64,000 bases of DNA from Vagococcus martis (GTDB lineage: Bacteria > Bacillota > Bacilli > Lactobacillales > Vagococcaceae). The first letter of the stretch is position 1, and every line of letters begins with the position of its first letter. A program made the translations under genes and the position numbers. The notes under the pieces were generated by a model. It saw only the letters and a program-made list of their open reading frames with translations, was not told the origin of the DNA and did not search any database. Below are positions 9,149-17,823 of the stretch, one piece after another. Location: the NCBI RefSeq assembly GCF_002026305.1, contig NZ_MVAB01000001.1, positions 1,656,001-1,720,000 of the forward strand, read 5' to 3'.

Positions 9149-10450
9149 ATGAAGGATGTAGAAAATCAATCCACAGTAAAAAAAGCAATGTTACTGTCTT
9201 TAATTCCAGGACTCGGGCAGTTCAAAAACAAACAAGCATTTAAAGGAATTATCTTTTTAGGTATTTTTTTAGTATTTGTGTTTGAATTCATATTTTTTGG
9301 ATTTAGTGCATTACAAGGATTTATTACATTAGGAACAGAGCCTATAGTAGATCATTCATTATTTATGTTAATAGAAGGAACCTTACAATTAATTATAACG
9401 TTTCTATTTATTGTATTTTATGTTTTAAATATAAAGGATGCTAAAACTATTGCTATGCGTTGGCAAAGAGGAGAAAAAGTTCATACAACAGCAAAATCAA
9501 TTATGTTAAATGTCTTTGATGAAGGCTTTGCATATATTTTAACTTTTCCAGCTTATATTGTTATGACTGTTTCAATTATTTTCCCTGTTTTAGTGACCTT
9601 GTTTATGGCATTTACTAATTATGATTTTAAGCATATTCCACCTGCAGGGTTGATTGATTGGGTAGGATTTAAAAATTTCTTTAGTATCTTCTTTTTAAGT
9701 TCTTATCGAGATACATTTATTTCCGTATTAGGTTGGACGTTAATTTGGACAATTTGTGCGTCAACGTTACAAATTGTGTTAGGCGTTGCAACAGCAGTAA
9801 TAAGTAATCAGTCATTTATCAAAGGCAAAAGGCTGTTTGGGGTTATTTTCTTATTACCATGGGCAGTTCCGGCATTTATCACGATTATGAGTTTTTCAAA
9901 TATTTTTAACGATAGTATAGGAGCGGTTAACACACAAATTTTACCCTTATTAAATCACTTACCTCTGATTGATATTTCACCCATAGCGTGGAAAACAGAC
10001 CCTTTTTGGACTAAGACAGCTATCATTATGATTCAAGGTTGGTTAGGATTTCCTTATATATATGTCATGACAACAGGAATATTACAATCTATTCCTGAAG
10101 AGTTATATGAAGCGGCTAAAATTGATGGTGCAAATGCCTTGCAACGTTTCAGAACCATAACCTTACCAATGATTTTATATGTTGCGGCTCCAATTTTTGT
10201 TACACAATACACTGGTAATTTCAATAACTTCTCAATGATTTACTTGTTCAATAATGGTGGTCCTGGAAGTGTTGGTGGTGGAGCAGGTTCAACTGATATT
10301 TTAATTTCTTGGATTTATAAATTAACAACCGGAAATGCGCCACAATATTCAGTTGCAGCAGCTATTACCTTGATTATTTCATTTATTGTGATTGGTGTAT
10401 CTTTAATGGTATTTAAGAAAACAAAAGCCTTTGATATGGAGGGGATGTAA
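9149..10450 (+). CDS. mdxF: maltodextrin ABC transporter permease MdxF/MalF-like
   Basis: A 433-residue integral membrane protein. It has two N-terminal membrane segments ([20 protein letters not shown] and [15 protein letters not shown]), then six more and the ABC-permease EAA loop [26 protein letters not shown], which contacts the ATPase. The N-terminal [23 protein letters not shown] motif is characteristic of the MdxF/MalC branch. It pairs with the next gene, whose start lies 3 bases after its stop. No ATPase gene is present in the operon, so the transporter must borrow a shared MsmX/MsmK-type ATPase encoded elsewhere. Confidence 0.92.
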   Translation: MKDVENQSTVKKAMLLSLIPGLGQFKNKQAFKGIIFLGIFLVFVFEFIFFGFSALQGFITLGTEPIVDHSLFMLIEGTLQLIITFLFIVFYVLNIKDAKTIAMRWQRGEKVHTTAKSIMLNVFDEGFAYILTFPAYIVMTVSIIFPVLVTLFMAFTNYDFKHIPPAGLIDWVGFKNFFSIFFLSSYRDTFISVLGWTLIWTICASTLQIVLGVATAVISNQSFIKGKRLFGVIFLLPWAVPAFITIMSFSNIFNDSIGAVNTQILPLLNHLPLIDISPIAWKTDPFWTKTAIIMIQGWLGFPYIYVMTTGILQSIPEELYEAAKIDGANALQRFRTITLPMILYVAAPIFVTQYTGNFNNFSMIYLFNNGGPGSVGGGAGSTDILISWIYKLTTGNAPQYSVAAAITLIISFIVIGVSLMVFKKTKAFDMEGM

Positions 10451-10452
10451 TT

Positions 10453-11301
10453 ATGAAAAAAAATCATTCAGTAAAACGCGCAAGATTTATGAGCCATTTT
10501 TTCACATATTTATTTTTAGTTATCCTATCCATTATCGTAATATATCCTCTTTTAATTACAGCGAGTACAGCATTTAAAACTGGGAATGTTGGTGCGTTTA
10601 CTTTAGATTTTTCGAGCGGATGGACATTGTCGAATTTTTCTAGATTATTTTCCGAAACGATGTATGGCACATGGTATAAAAATACATTGATTATTGCCAT
10701 TTCAACTATGATTTTTCAAGTGTTGATTATTACTTTGGCAGGGTATACATATAGTAGATATCGTTTTGTTGGTAGAAAGAAAAGCTTGAAATTCTTTTTA
10801 GTTATTCAAATGGTTCCTACTATGGCAGCATTAACAGCCTTTTATGTTATGGCGCTTTTATTAAATGCCTTGGATCAACCATGGTTCTTAACCTTGATTT
10901 ATATTGGTGGAGGGATTCCTATGAATACTTGGCTAATGAAAGGTTATTTTGATACTGTACCAATTGATTTAGACGAGTCAGCTAAACTTGATGGAGCAGG
11001 TCATTTTAGAATTTTTTGGCAAATTATTTTACCATTGGTTAAACCAATGATAGCTGTGCAGGCTCTTTGGGCATTTATGGGTCCTTTTGGAGATTTCATG
11101 TTAGCCAAGTTCTTACTTAGAAGTCCTGAAAGTATCACGGTTGCAGTAGGATTACAAACATTTATTAATAATTCTAGAGATCAAAAAATTGCCTTGTTTT
11201 CAGCAGGAGCTATACTAATCGCTTTACCAATTTCTGTTTTATTCTTCTTCTTACAGAAAAACTTTGTATCAGGGCTGTTATCAGGTGGAACGAAAGGATG
11301 A
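10453..11301 (+). CDS. mdxG: maltodextrin ABC transporter permease MdxG/MalG-like
   Basis: 282 residues with six membrane segments, the first at about residues 18-38. The EAA loop is [29 protein letters not shown] near residue 190. It forms the transport channel together with the preceding permease. The short spacing (2 bases) to the upstream stop and an AGGGGATG ribosome site overlapping that stop indicate translational coupling. Its size and order (E-F-G) match the maltodextrin operon of Bacillus and the malXCD genes of streptococci. Confidence 0.92.
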   Translation: MKKNHSVKRARFMSHFFTYLFLVILSIIVIYPLLITASTAFKTGNVGAFTLDFSSGWTLSNFSRLFSETMYGTWYKNTLIIAISTMIFQVLIITLAGYTYSRYRFVGRKKSLKFFLVIQMVPTMAALTAFYVMALLLNALDQPWFLTLIYIGGGIPMNTWLMKGYFDTVPIDLDESAKLDGAGHFRIFWQIILPLVKPMIAVQALWAFMGPFGDFMLAKFLLRSPESITVAVGLQTFINNSRDQKIALFSAGAILIALPISVLFFFLQKNFVSGLLSGGTKG

Positions 11302-11309
11302 TCTAATTC

Positions 11310-12119
11310 ATGATAGAAAATAAATTTCCGATGAATTATTTTAGTCAGGCAATCAATCCTAAAAAAATGTTTTTAGGAAGAACCAGTTTACGTTGGTATC
11401 AAAAGATACTTATCACGTTGTTTTTATTGTCGCTTATGCTAATTCCTATTTCGATTCAGTCTAAAAATGTTCCGTCAATAAAAATAGATGCGCTATATCC
11501 GAAACTAGTCGAACAATTAAAAAGTGATGAATCTAATAAAGAGATGTTGCAAACTATTCATATTGAAGATGGTAATCTTGTTAACCAACAGACATCGAAA
11601 CATAGTAACAACGTTATGATAAATCCGACTAAAAGTGAACTGAAGAATAGAAAAAATATGGTGGTATTTTATCCAGATAAATTAATACTTAATGATTCTG
11701 ATAAGTCGATAAATATAGGCTTTGATAAAAATCTATCTATTGCAGGATTTCAATCCATTGACGACTTAATAACATTCGTAGAAGAGAAATGGAATGAACA
11801 AACTATTTTCTATCGTACAATAGGTTATACAGTCATTATTGGCATGTTGGTTCTAGTTAGTAGTTTATTATTAGTCTTTGGGACAAGTCTTTTTATTTAT
11901 TTAACTAGAAAAAACCATTTATCTAATGTTAAAACCTATGGAGAAGCAACAAATATTGTCATAAATGCATTATTCATTCCAACAGTCATCGCATCGGTTC
12001 TTGGTATGTTTCATTATGATGTATCATTAATGTTGACAATCCAAGCGTTAGGGGTAGCTGTTAATATCCTGTTAATATTTGTTAAAACAAAATTCAATGA
12101 TAGTTTAATCACAACATAA
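11310..12119 (+). CDS. DUF1189 membrane protein (YvdJ-like), end of maltodextrin operon
   Basis: 269 residues. A basic N-terminus with NPKKMFLGRTSLRWYQKI precedes the first membrane helix (ILITLFLLSLMLIPISI); an extracytoplasmic domain of about 130 residues follows, then three further helices near the C-terminus. This is the DUF1189 family, represented by YvdJ in the B. subtilis maltodextrin operon at the same position after mdxG. The molecular role is not known. It begins 8 bases after mdxG. Its stop overlaps the 3' end of the convergent histidine kinase gene by 11 bases. Confidence 0.82.
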   Translation: MIENKFPMNYFSQAINPKKMFLGRTSLRWYQKILITLFLLSLMLIPISIQSKNVPSIKIDALYPKLVEQLKSDESNKEMLQTIHIEDGNLVNQQTSKHSNNVMINPTKSELKNRKNMVVFYPDKLILNDSDKSINIGFDKNLSIAGFQSIDDLITFVEEKWNEQTIFYRTIGYTVIIGMLVLVSSLLLVFGTSLFIYLTRKNHLSNVKTYGEATNIVINALFIPTVIASVLGMFHYDVSLMLTIQALGVAVNILLIFVKTKFNDSLITT

Positions 12120-13470
12120 ACAAAAAACCAAAACATGATTTAGTGTTTTGGTTTTTTTGATTAGTAAGAGGCAATTTGAACATAAACTCAACACCAACAG
12201 GCGAGATGTTTTTTGCTTGAATTGCGCCTCCATGCTCTTCAATTATCTGTTTAGCAATTGATAAACCTAAGCCATTTCCACCAGTTTCCTTGTTTCGTGA
12301 ATCATCTTCTCTAAAGAATCGGGTGAAAATATGATTTAGTTTATCATCTTGGATATGTGGTCCCGTATTTTTTATCGAGACTTCCCATTGTTTTTTAGTT
12401 GTAAGACTAGATATAACAGTAATCTCGTCACCAGTTTTTGTGTATTTAAAGGCATTATCTAAAAGAATTAGGAGGACCTGATGCAACTTAGCAACATCAA
12501 TATAGGCTTCGAAAGAATCATGCTCTTTAAATGATAAGTTTTTTTCTTGTTCATCTGCTAGTAATTGGAAGGGATCAAGCACTCTATGGATAAAATCATT
12601 TGTATCAATGGTTTCCTTATCCAGTACTAGTGTGTTAGAATCCCCCTTCGCTAAAAGTAGCAAATCATCTGTGAGTTTTGTTAAACGTTGTGATTCGTTT
12701 AAGGCTTGGGCAATGTGTTCGGACTCATCGATAATTGTATTGTTTGGATGAGTAAATAGTTTTTCTAAATTTAATCGAATAATGGTAAGTGGTGTCCGCA
12801 ACTCATGAGAGGCATTCTCAACAAACTCTTGTTGTTTTTTCCAAGAGTTTAAAATAGGGCGCATTGCCAATTCTGATAAACCATAACTAATCGCTAATGA
12901 TAGTAGCCAAAAAATAAACATACAGATTAGAATAATCACACGAGATTGTTTAACCGCTTCGTCGATTTGATTAACATTGACTAATACTTGAATATAGGCA
13001 ATATTCAAGTTGTTTTCGCCTGGTGAGATGGTAATGCTGCGGAATGAAAATTTAGAATCATTATTTTTATTTTTTAAAGATAAAGTTGAAATAATATCAG
13101 TATTTTTTTTATCCAATGTCGGTTCTTCTAAGTTTTCTAGTTTATCTTCCACTGTTGAATCATTTAATATATTACCATTTTTATCCCATAGAACAACCAC
13201 TGTATTAAATTGATTATTTGGTCCGTCAAAGTTAAATTTTGGCATTCCAATGTGCCCGTCGTTTTCATCTTTATTCAACATTCGTATTTCTCTATCCAAT
13301 AAACTTGGGTCACTGGCCATTCTTTCCAAAGTAGAGTCAGTTTCAGTATAGGCAGAATTTTGAATCACTTGAATGGTTATAAAAGACAATAAAGAAAAAA
13401 GAATGGCAAAAGCAGTACAGTTGATTAAGAAAAATTTTAACCGTTGTTTTTTTGAGGCAGTTGATTTCAT
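12109..13470 (-). CDS. sensor histidine kinase (CiaH-like)
   Basis: 453 residues. Membrane helix 1 is near residues 12-34, then an extracytoplasmic sensor region of about 145 residues, helix 2 near 178-200, and the kinase core. The H box SHELRTPLTIIRLNLEKL holds the phosphorylated His; the N box LLDNAFKYT and the G box ETGGNGLGLSIAKQII bind ATP. It follows the response regulator gene with a 4-base ATGA overlap, so the two form one operon. The last 12 residues are encoded by a transcription terminator and look unlike the family, so the ancestral stop may have been slightly earlier. Size and partner resemble CiaH of streptococci. Confidence 0.9.
   Translation of the reverse strand: MKSTASKKQRLKFFLINCTAFAILFSLLSFITIQVIQNSAYTETDSTLERMASDPSLLDREIRMLNKDENDGHIGMPKFNFDGPNNQFNTVVVLWDKNGNILNDSTVEDKLENLEEPTLDKKNTDIISTLSLKNKNNDSKFSFRSITISPGENNLNIAYIQVLVNVNQIDEAVKQSRVIILICMFIFWLLSLAISYGLSELAMRPILNSWKKQQEFVENASHELRTPLTIIRLNLEKLFTHPNNTIIDESEHIAQALNESQRLTKLTDDLLLLAKGDSNTLVLDKETIDTNDFIHRVLDPFQLLADEQEKNLSFKEHDSFEAYIDVAKLHQVLLILLDNAFKYTKTGDEITVISSLTTKKQWEVSIKNTGPHIQDDKLNHIFTRFFREDDSRNKETGGNGLGLSIAKQIIEEHGGAIQAKNISPVGVEFMFKLPLTNQKNQNTKSCFGFLFML
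12122..12158. terminator. bidirectional terminator inside the 3' end of the convergent kinase gene
   Basis: Inverted repeat 12122-12135 / 12144-12157 with an 8-base loop and A/T runs on both sides, so it can act on both strands. It ends the maltodextrin operon. On the minus strand it lies within the last codons of the histidine kinase gene, encoding the NTKSCFGFLFML tail. Confidence 0.85.
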
Positions 13471-14153
13471 ACAGCGTCCTCTTTTTGTAGAATATAACCA
13501 ACGTTACGAATAGTAGTTAGTTGTTTATTCAAATTGGTTTCTTTTAAATGCTTTCTTAAATGACTCATATAGACTTCAACGACAGATAAAGCAGTGTCAG
13601 AATCATATCCCCAAATTCGGTTGAATATTTGTTCTTTCGTTAGTATTATGCCTTTGTTTTGTAGTAAGTACACAAGCAAATCATATTCTTTTCCTTGAAT
13701 TGGTAGAACATTGTCTTGGTATTTGACTTCTCGTTGCAATAGAAGACAGGTCAAATCGCCATAACTAAGGGTATTGTCTTCATATAATTCGAAGGTCCGT
13801 TTTAAGATGGCTTTACTTCTCATTAGTAATTCTTCACGGTGAAATGGCTTGGTCAAATAATCATCGGCACCGACTTCAAATCCTTCCAGTTTATTATCAA
13901 GACTGTCTTTGGCTGTTAGTATTAAAATAGGAATATTATTTTTATCGTTTCTAAGTTTTTTTAATATAGATAACCCATCCATATTTGGTAACATCAAATC
14001 AAGAATAACAAAGTCATACTCGCCTGATTCTACCTCATAAAGGGCTTCCTCTCCATCATAGACTTGAGTGACATTGCCTAACTCTACTAAAATATCTCGG
14101 ATATGTTGAGAAATCTCTTTTTCATCTTCTATTACTAAAATATTAATCATCAT
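13467..14153 (-). CDS. OmpR/PhoB-family response regulator (CiaR-like)
   Basis: 228 residues. The receiver domain has the acidic pair IEDE at residues 8-11, the phospho-acceptor Asp52 in VILDLMLPNMDG, the Thr in LTAKDS and the Lys in LTKPF. A winged-helix DNA-binding domain follows (GKEYDLLVYLLQNKGIILTKEQIFNRIWGYDSD, then ALSVVEVYMSHLRKHL). The overall wording of both domains resembles streptococcal CiaR. It is transcribed with the kinase and follows, after a terminator, the beta-helix lipoprotein gene on the same strand. Control of the VTC/DUF4956 cluster is plausible but not shown. Two adjacent ATG codons are possible starts (14153 or 14150). Confidence 0.92.
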   Translation of the reverse strand: MMINILVIEDEKEISQHIRDILVELGNVTQVYDGEEALYEVESGEYDFVILDLMLPNMDGLSILKKLRNDKNNIPILILTAKDSLDNKLEGFEVGADDYLTKPFHREELLMRSKAILKRTFELYEDNTLSYGDLTCLLLQREVKYQDNVLPIQGKEYDLLVYLLQNKGIILTKEQIFNRIWGYDSDTALSVVEVYMSHLRKHLKETNLNKQLTTIRNVGYILQKEDAV

Positions 14154-14192
14154 CTCACTCCTTTATTTACACTTCTTTTGTACCTTAAATAC

Positions 14193-14243
14193 ACAAAAAA
14201 AACAAACATTAACTAACGAGTTTGGGATAAACTAGCTAGTTAA
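14193..14243 (-). terminator. terminator after the beta-helix lipoprotein gene
   Basis: On the minus strand a two-part hairpin (TTAACTA/TAGTTAA outer stem, AGTTT/AAACT inner stem, 3-by-3 internal loop; plus-strand 14209-14243) is followed by a T-rich run (plus-strand A-run at about 14193-14202). It separates the VTC/DUF4956/lipoprotein genes from the downstream two-component genes. Confidence 0.7.
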
Positions 14244-14257
14244 TTCGTTTTTAGTTA

Positions 14258-16114
14258 TTATCTAGGACCACCTGGTGAACCACCACCCATACCCATTCCA
14301 CCTTGAACAGCATTTCCATCTTGATCAATATTTAGGATATTTGATCCATCAAATGTAATGGGACTAATTTTTTCTCCATTGATTTTTGTTCCTGAAGCAT
14401 ACAAGCCACTAGATGAGTCTTCTGATGTTGAACTACCTGATAGTAAAGAGTATGTGCCATCATTTTTTAAATCAGGACTAGAGATAACAACATGTTGAAA
14501 CTCTTTCTTTGATTTAAATGTTACTACAGGCGTACCATCACTGTTAGTTAAACTGTATAAAGTGTCAGCTGATTGACTAGAGTTGAAATAAATACCGACA
14601 CTTGCTTGTGAACTATCATCGCTAACATTCATCGCCATATCAGATGTACCAGTAGCGACTAGGGTTCCACCAGTAAGATTAAATGTTCCATCATAATCAA
14701 GTGCGCTATTTCCGCCAGTTGTTGGTCCGTATACGACAACATCACCGCCTGACATTGTAATAGAACCATTACTATCTAAACCGTCACCTGAAGCATCAAT
14801 GGTGATGGAACCACCTGTTATTTCTAAAGATTTGCTATCATCTGCTTGACCTGGAGGATTTCCTCCTTGACCGAATGAATCTGCACCAAATTGTCCTGTT
14901 CCGTCATCTTCACTACTACCGCCAGCGTTGATGCCATCATCTGATGCTGTCACATTTATTGTTCCACCGTTTAACTTGATAACACTTGATTCAATTCCTT
15001 CATAACTATGATTAATGGTGATGTTTCCGTCATTTATAGTCAGGGTATTATCAGCATGAATCGCATCATCTCCAGTATCAATCTTATAGTCACCACCCTT
15101 GATAGTTAAAGTGTCATTACTGTGAATGGCGTCGTCTAAAGTATTTAGGGTATAGGTGCCACTAAGTAATGTAACAGATTTTGCTTTAAGCCCTTTGTAA
15201 CTTTCATTTGTATCAAACTGTTGTGTATTGTACTCATCACTTGTTTTGATGTTAAATGTAGCTTGTTGGATAGAGAGTGCTGTTTCCGCTTGAATCCCAT
15301 CACGACCACTATTTATTGTAAAATCACCGCCATCAATAGTAACAAATCCTTTATCCTCTTCAGTTGAATTATTTGCTTGAATCCCATCTCCTTCACTTGT
15401 TGTTAAGTTATAGATACCATCTTTTATAGAAACAGAATCTTTTCCTTTTAACGCATTATTTTTTGCCTTAACGGTATAATTGCCAGAAACAAAGGTTAGA
15501 TCGTCTTTACTTCTGATACCATTATTGTAGTTTGCCTCAACTTCAAGACTACCTTTACCATTTAAAGTTAAATCATCTTTGCTAAAAATAGTTGCATCTG
15601 GTTCTGTTTCATTATTCTCTAAGGTGTAATTATCACCATCAGTTACATTATTTTTTGACCCTTCGGCTAGAGTAATGACAGTTTTATCTGCTTGTTCTAC
15701 TAGTATTGCTGGCCCATCTTCATGATGAATGGAAGCATTATTTAAAACCAATTGAACTTTTTCTGTTTTATCAGTATTAACAATTAGTTGACCGTCAGTT
15801 AATTCGCCATTAATAATATACGTTCCACCTTTTGTAATTGTAACGGTTTGTCCATCAGCTGTTGCACCTTCTCCTTTAATAGTGACAGAATCTGCTAAAG
15901 AGATAGTTGTTGCACTTGATTCATCATAGTCAGCGTTCAAATCAGTATCAGAATACTTTCCTAATAAATCAGTTGAACTTTCAGAAGAGCTAGAAGAAAC
16001 AGTGCTTGTTTGAGTGGTTGATACCTTTGTACTTGAACTAGTTGTGTTACTTTGGCAAGCAGTTAATAGAAAACTAGGACTTAATAGTAAGATAAATAAA
16101 AATGATTTTTTCAT
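14258..16114 (-). CDS. carbohydrate-binding beta-helix lipoprotein (DUF4353 / Cthe_2159-type)
   Basis: 618 residues. A lipoprotein signal peptide ends in LLTAC (Cys20), followed by a Ser/Thr-rich linker to about residue 50. The rest is made of repeating units such as GGDYKIDTGDDAIHADNTLTINDG and GDGIQAN, characteristic of a right-handed parallel beta helix with Asp/Asn turns. A Gly/Asp-rich insert (GGSSEDDGTGQFGADSFGQGG) and a Gly/Met-rich C-terminus are odd. The family prototype binds acidic polysaccharide. It is co-oriented with DUF4956 and VTC genes, an association known in clostridia and bacilli. It probably sits on the outer face of the membrane as a polymer-binding or deposition factor. 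That role is inferred. Confidence 0.82.
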   Translation of the reverse strand: MKKSFLFILLLSPSFLLTACQSNTTSSSTKVSTTQTSTVSSSSSESSTDLLGKYSDTDLNADYDESSATTISLADSVTIKGEGATADGQTVTITKGGTYIINGELTDGQLIVNTDKTEKVQLVLNNASIHHEDGPAILVEQADKTVITLAEGSKNNVTDGDNYTLENNETEPDATIFSKDDLTLNGKGSLEVEANYNNGIRSKDDLTFVSGNYTVKAKNNALKGKDSVSIKDGIYNLTTSEGDGIQANNSTEEDKGFVTIDGGDFTINSGRDGIQAETALSIQQATFNIKTSDEYNTQQFDTNESYKGLKAKSVTLLSGTYTLNTLDDAIHSNDTLTIKGGDYKIDTGDDAIHADNTLTINDGNITINHSYEGIESSVIKLNGGTINVTASDDGINAGGSSEDDGTGQFGADSFGQGGNPPGQADDSKSLEITGGSITIDASGDGLDSNGSITMSGGDVVVYGPTTGGNSALDYDGTFNLTGGTLVATGTSDMAMNVSDDSSQASVGIYFNSSQSADTLYSLTNSDGTPVVTFKSKKEFQHVVISSPDLKNDGTYSLLSGSSTSEDSSSGLYASGTKINGEKISPITFDGSNILNIDQDGNAVQGGMGMGGGSPGGPR

Positions 16115-16132
16115 ATAAGTGATCCTCTCATG

Positions 16133-16810
16133 TTATAGGGTGTCATTGTGTGTCTTACATCGACCAAGAACAACTGGTAAATTTCCATTTCTCACACGAA
16201 TAGCATCAAGTAATTCTTTTTCGTTCGTGCCTTCTTTTAAAATCAAATGGTATCTTAGTTCATATAAACTTCCCATTGTAGTCGTTCTGACAGAATCAAG
16301 TTGTTGGCTTGTTACATACGAATCAAAAATATCTTGGAATAAGTCAGGATAGTCTAAGTCTTCTGAAATCGTAATTTTTAATTCTCTTTCAGTTAATTTT
16401 TGTTTACTACCAAAAGGTGTGAGATAAAGAGCTATCAAGATGATTGTCACAAATAGTGAAAAAATAATAGCATACATGATAAATCCCATACCTGTTGCTA
16501 AACCAATTCCCATCGACCAAAAGATACTTGTTATTTCTCTAGAACCACCAGCAACTGATCTAAATCTAACCAAACTAAATGCCCCAACAACTGCCATCCC
16601 AGTACCTAAATTACCATTGACTAACATAATCACAGATTGTACCAATACAGGTAAGATAGCTAAGGTGACGATGAAGTTTTTTGTGTAGATATTATTAAGT
16701 GTGTGAATATAAGAAACAACCATACCTAAACCTATTGAGGTGAGTGTACATAAAATTAATTGTGTGATTTCAATGGTTGAACTACCGTCTGGAAAAATAC
16801 TAGCTAACAT
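16133..16810 (-). CDS. DUF4956 membrane protein
   Basis: 225 residues with about four membrane helices in the first 135 residues (for example TQLILCTLTSIGLGMVVSY and FIMYAIIFSLFVTIILIALYL) and a cytoplasmic C-terminal domain of about 85 residues with a ferredoxin-like alternation. The loop GAFSLVRFRSVAGGSREI is the family hallmark. DUF4956 proteins are almost always paired with VTC-domain polymerases; here the ATG overlaps the 3' end of the VTC gene by 11 bases. It is the likely membrane partner or export channel for the VTC product. No activity has been assigned. Confidence 0.85.
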   Translation of the reverse strand: MLASIFPDGSSTIEITQLILCTLTSIGLGMVVSYIHTLNNIYTKNFIVTLAILPVLVQSVIMLVNGNLGTGMAVVGAFSLVRFRSVAGGSREITSIFWSMGIGLATGMGFIMYAIIFSLFVTIILIALYLTPFGSKQKLTERELKITISEDLDYPDLFQDIFDSYVTSQQLDSVRTTTMGSLYELRYHLILKEGTNEKELLDAIRVRNGNLPVVLGRCKTHNDTL

Positions 16811-17528
16811 GTGTCATCACCTCAGCTACTGGTTTATGAATATATCGAGTATACGTTTGTGAGTATTTTGAAAAACTAGCTTTTCGTAAACCATATTTAT
16901 TTAATAAATCAACAAACCATAGAGGATAAGCACCTAGCACTTTAACTTCCATTAGAACACCAATTTCAGGTGCGATGATTTTACCGTAACTTCCATTTTT
17001 TAGTGATAAATCATGTGTTCTGAATCGAATATTATGGTCAAATGTCACACGGAAATTTGGATCATTTGGTTCAAAGAGAGAAAGGCGATCATAGGAAATT
17101 AACACTCTAGGTTTTAAATTTTTATATCGTTTGCGAACCCAATTGATTTCTTTGTAAGTTTGGGAAGTCGTAATCTCTTTTGATAACTCATCAGGTGATT
17201 CCAAATTCAAATAGTCTTTATATGGTAACTCAATTCGACTTTTATAAACTGTACCTCGAATTTTCTTTTTTAATTCAAGAAAAACAGGGAATGAGTCATT
17301 GGGTGTTTGATAACATCTGACACGTAACTTTTCTTTGTAGTCAGGTTTTTCCATTGAATGTTTAATTAATTGAAAGTCATCTGTGTCATAGTAGAGAGAC
17401 ATAATAGTATGTAAACCATATTTATCAACAGACATATAATGTTGTAAGTCTGACATAAATGTTTCATATAAATCTTCTGGTATCAGATATTTGTGTTCTT
17501 TTCGTTTAAATTCTTTTTTTGATTTCAT
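16800..17528 (-). CDS. VTC-domain polyphosphate polymerase-like protein
   Basis: 242 residues. The VTC tunnel domain is recognisable by basic and acidic pairs lining the barrel: FKRKEHKYLIPEDLY at the start, LRVRCYQ, VFLELKKKIRGTVYKSRIEL, VLISYDRLSLFEP, FRVTFDHNIRF and LMEVKVLGAYPLWFVDLLNKYGL. In yeast Vtc4 this fold makes polyphosphate from ATP; bacterial members have no fixed product. I chose the ATG at 17528 because AAAGGAG lies just upstream and the family starts here; the longer frame to 17621 would run through the promoter region and one of the GTGA-N6-TCAC sites. It heads the VTC-DUF4956-lipoprotein operon. Confidence 0.85.
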   Translation of the reverse strand: MKSKKEFKRKEHKYLIPEDLYETFMSDLQHYMSVDKYGLHTIMSLYYDTDDFQLIKHSMEKPDYKEKLRVRCYQTPNDSFPVFLELKKKIRGTVYKSRIELPYKDYLNLESPDELSKEITTSQTYKEINWVRKRYKNLKPRVLISYDRLSLFEPNDPNFRVTFDHNIRFRTHDLSLKNGSYGKIIAPEIGVLMEVKVLGAYPLWFVDLLNKYGLRKASFSKYSQTYTRYIHKPVAEVMTHVS

Positions 17529-17605
17529 CGTAATCTGCTCCTTTAAAAATGATATGAACACAGTGTAAGATATTAAACTTAAATAGAGCTTAAGCAAAAA
17601 TAAAA

Positions 17606-17623
17606 AAGTGATATAAGTCACAA
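17606..17623. promoter_or_regulatory. GTGA-N6-TCAC site A (Rex- or Crp-type operator)
   Basis: The sequence AAGTGATATAAGTCACAA is a palindromic GTGA-N6-TCAC element in the spacer between the divergent VTC and adhE genes, about 78 bases before the VTC start codon. The Rex consensus TTGTGA-N6-TCACAA fits, and so does a Crp/ArcR-type site. Confidence 0.55.
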
Positions 17624-17724
17624 TATCGTAATTATTAAGAAAAATATTACTCGATTAAAGAAAGAAATCAGATTAAAATGTTTATTTTAAGGTTTTATTA
17701 AGAGAAAACGTATTCATTTAAATA

Positions 17725-17742
17725 AAGTGAAAAAAATCACAT
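17725..17742. promoter_or_regulatory. GTGA-N6-TCAC site B before adhE (probable Rex operator)
   Basis: AAGTGAAAAAAATCACAT lies directly upstream of the adhE -35 hexamer. GTGA and TCAC halves are separated by six A's, as in NADH-sensing Rex operators, which commonly control adhE. A half-site TTGTGAAAT also occurs at 17783-17791, just after the -10 region. Confidence 0.6.
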
Positions 17743-17749
17743 AAAAGTA

Positions 17750-17778
17750 TTTACAAGGCGAAAAAAGTGTTGTATATT
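17750..17778 (+). promoter_or_regulatory. adhE promoter
   Basis: TTTACA (17750-17755) and TATATT (17773-17778) are separated by 17 bases, a standard sigma-A arrangement about 45 bases before the adhE start codon. Site B lies immediately upstream. Confidence 0.6.
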
Positions 17779-17823
17779 ATATTTGTGAAATACATAACGA
17801 ATTTAATTCAGGAGGGTATTACT

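Noticed and set aside
17529-17621. N-terminal extension of the VTC protein with a membrane helix
   Set aside because: The extra 31 residues run through regulatory sequence, and the ATG at 17528 has a proper AAAGGAG site.
17767-17823. An ATG start for adhE at 17767
   Set aside because: It lies between the -35 and -10 hexamers, has no ribosome site, and adds residues not seen in AdhE; the TTG at 17824 has AGGAGGG at good distance.
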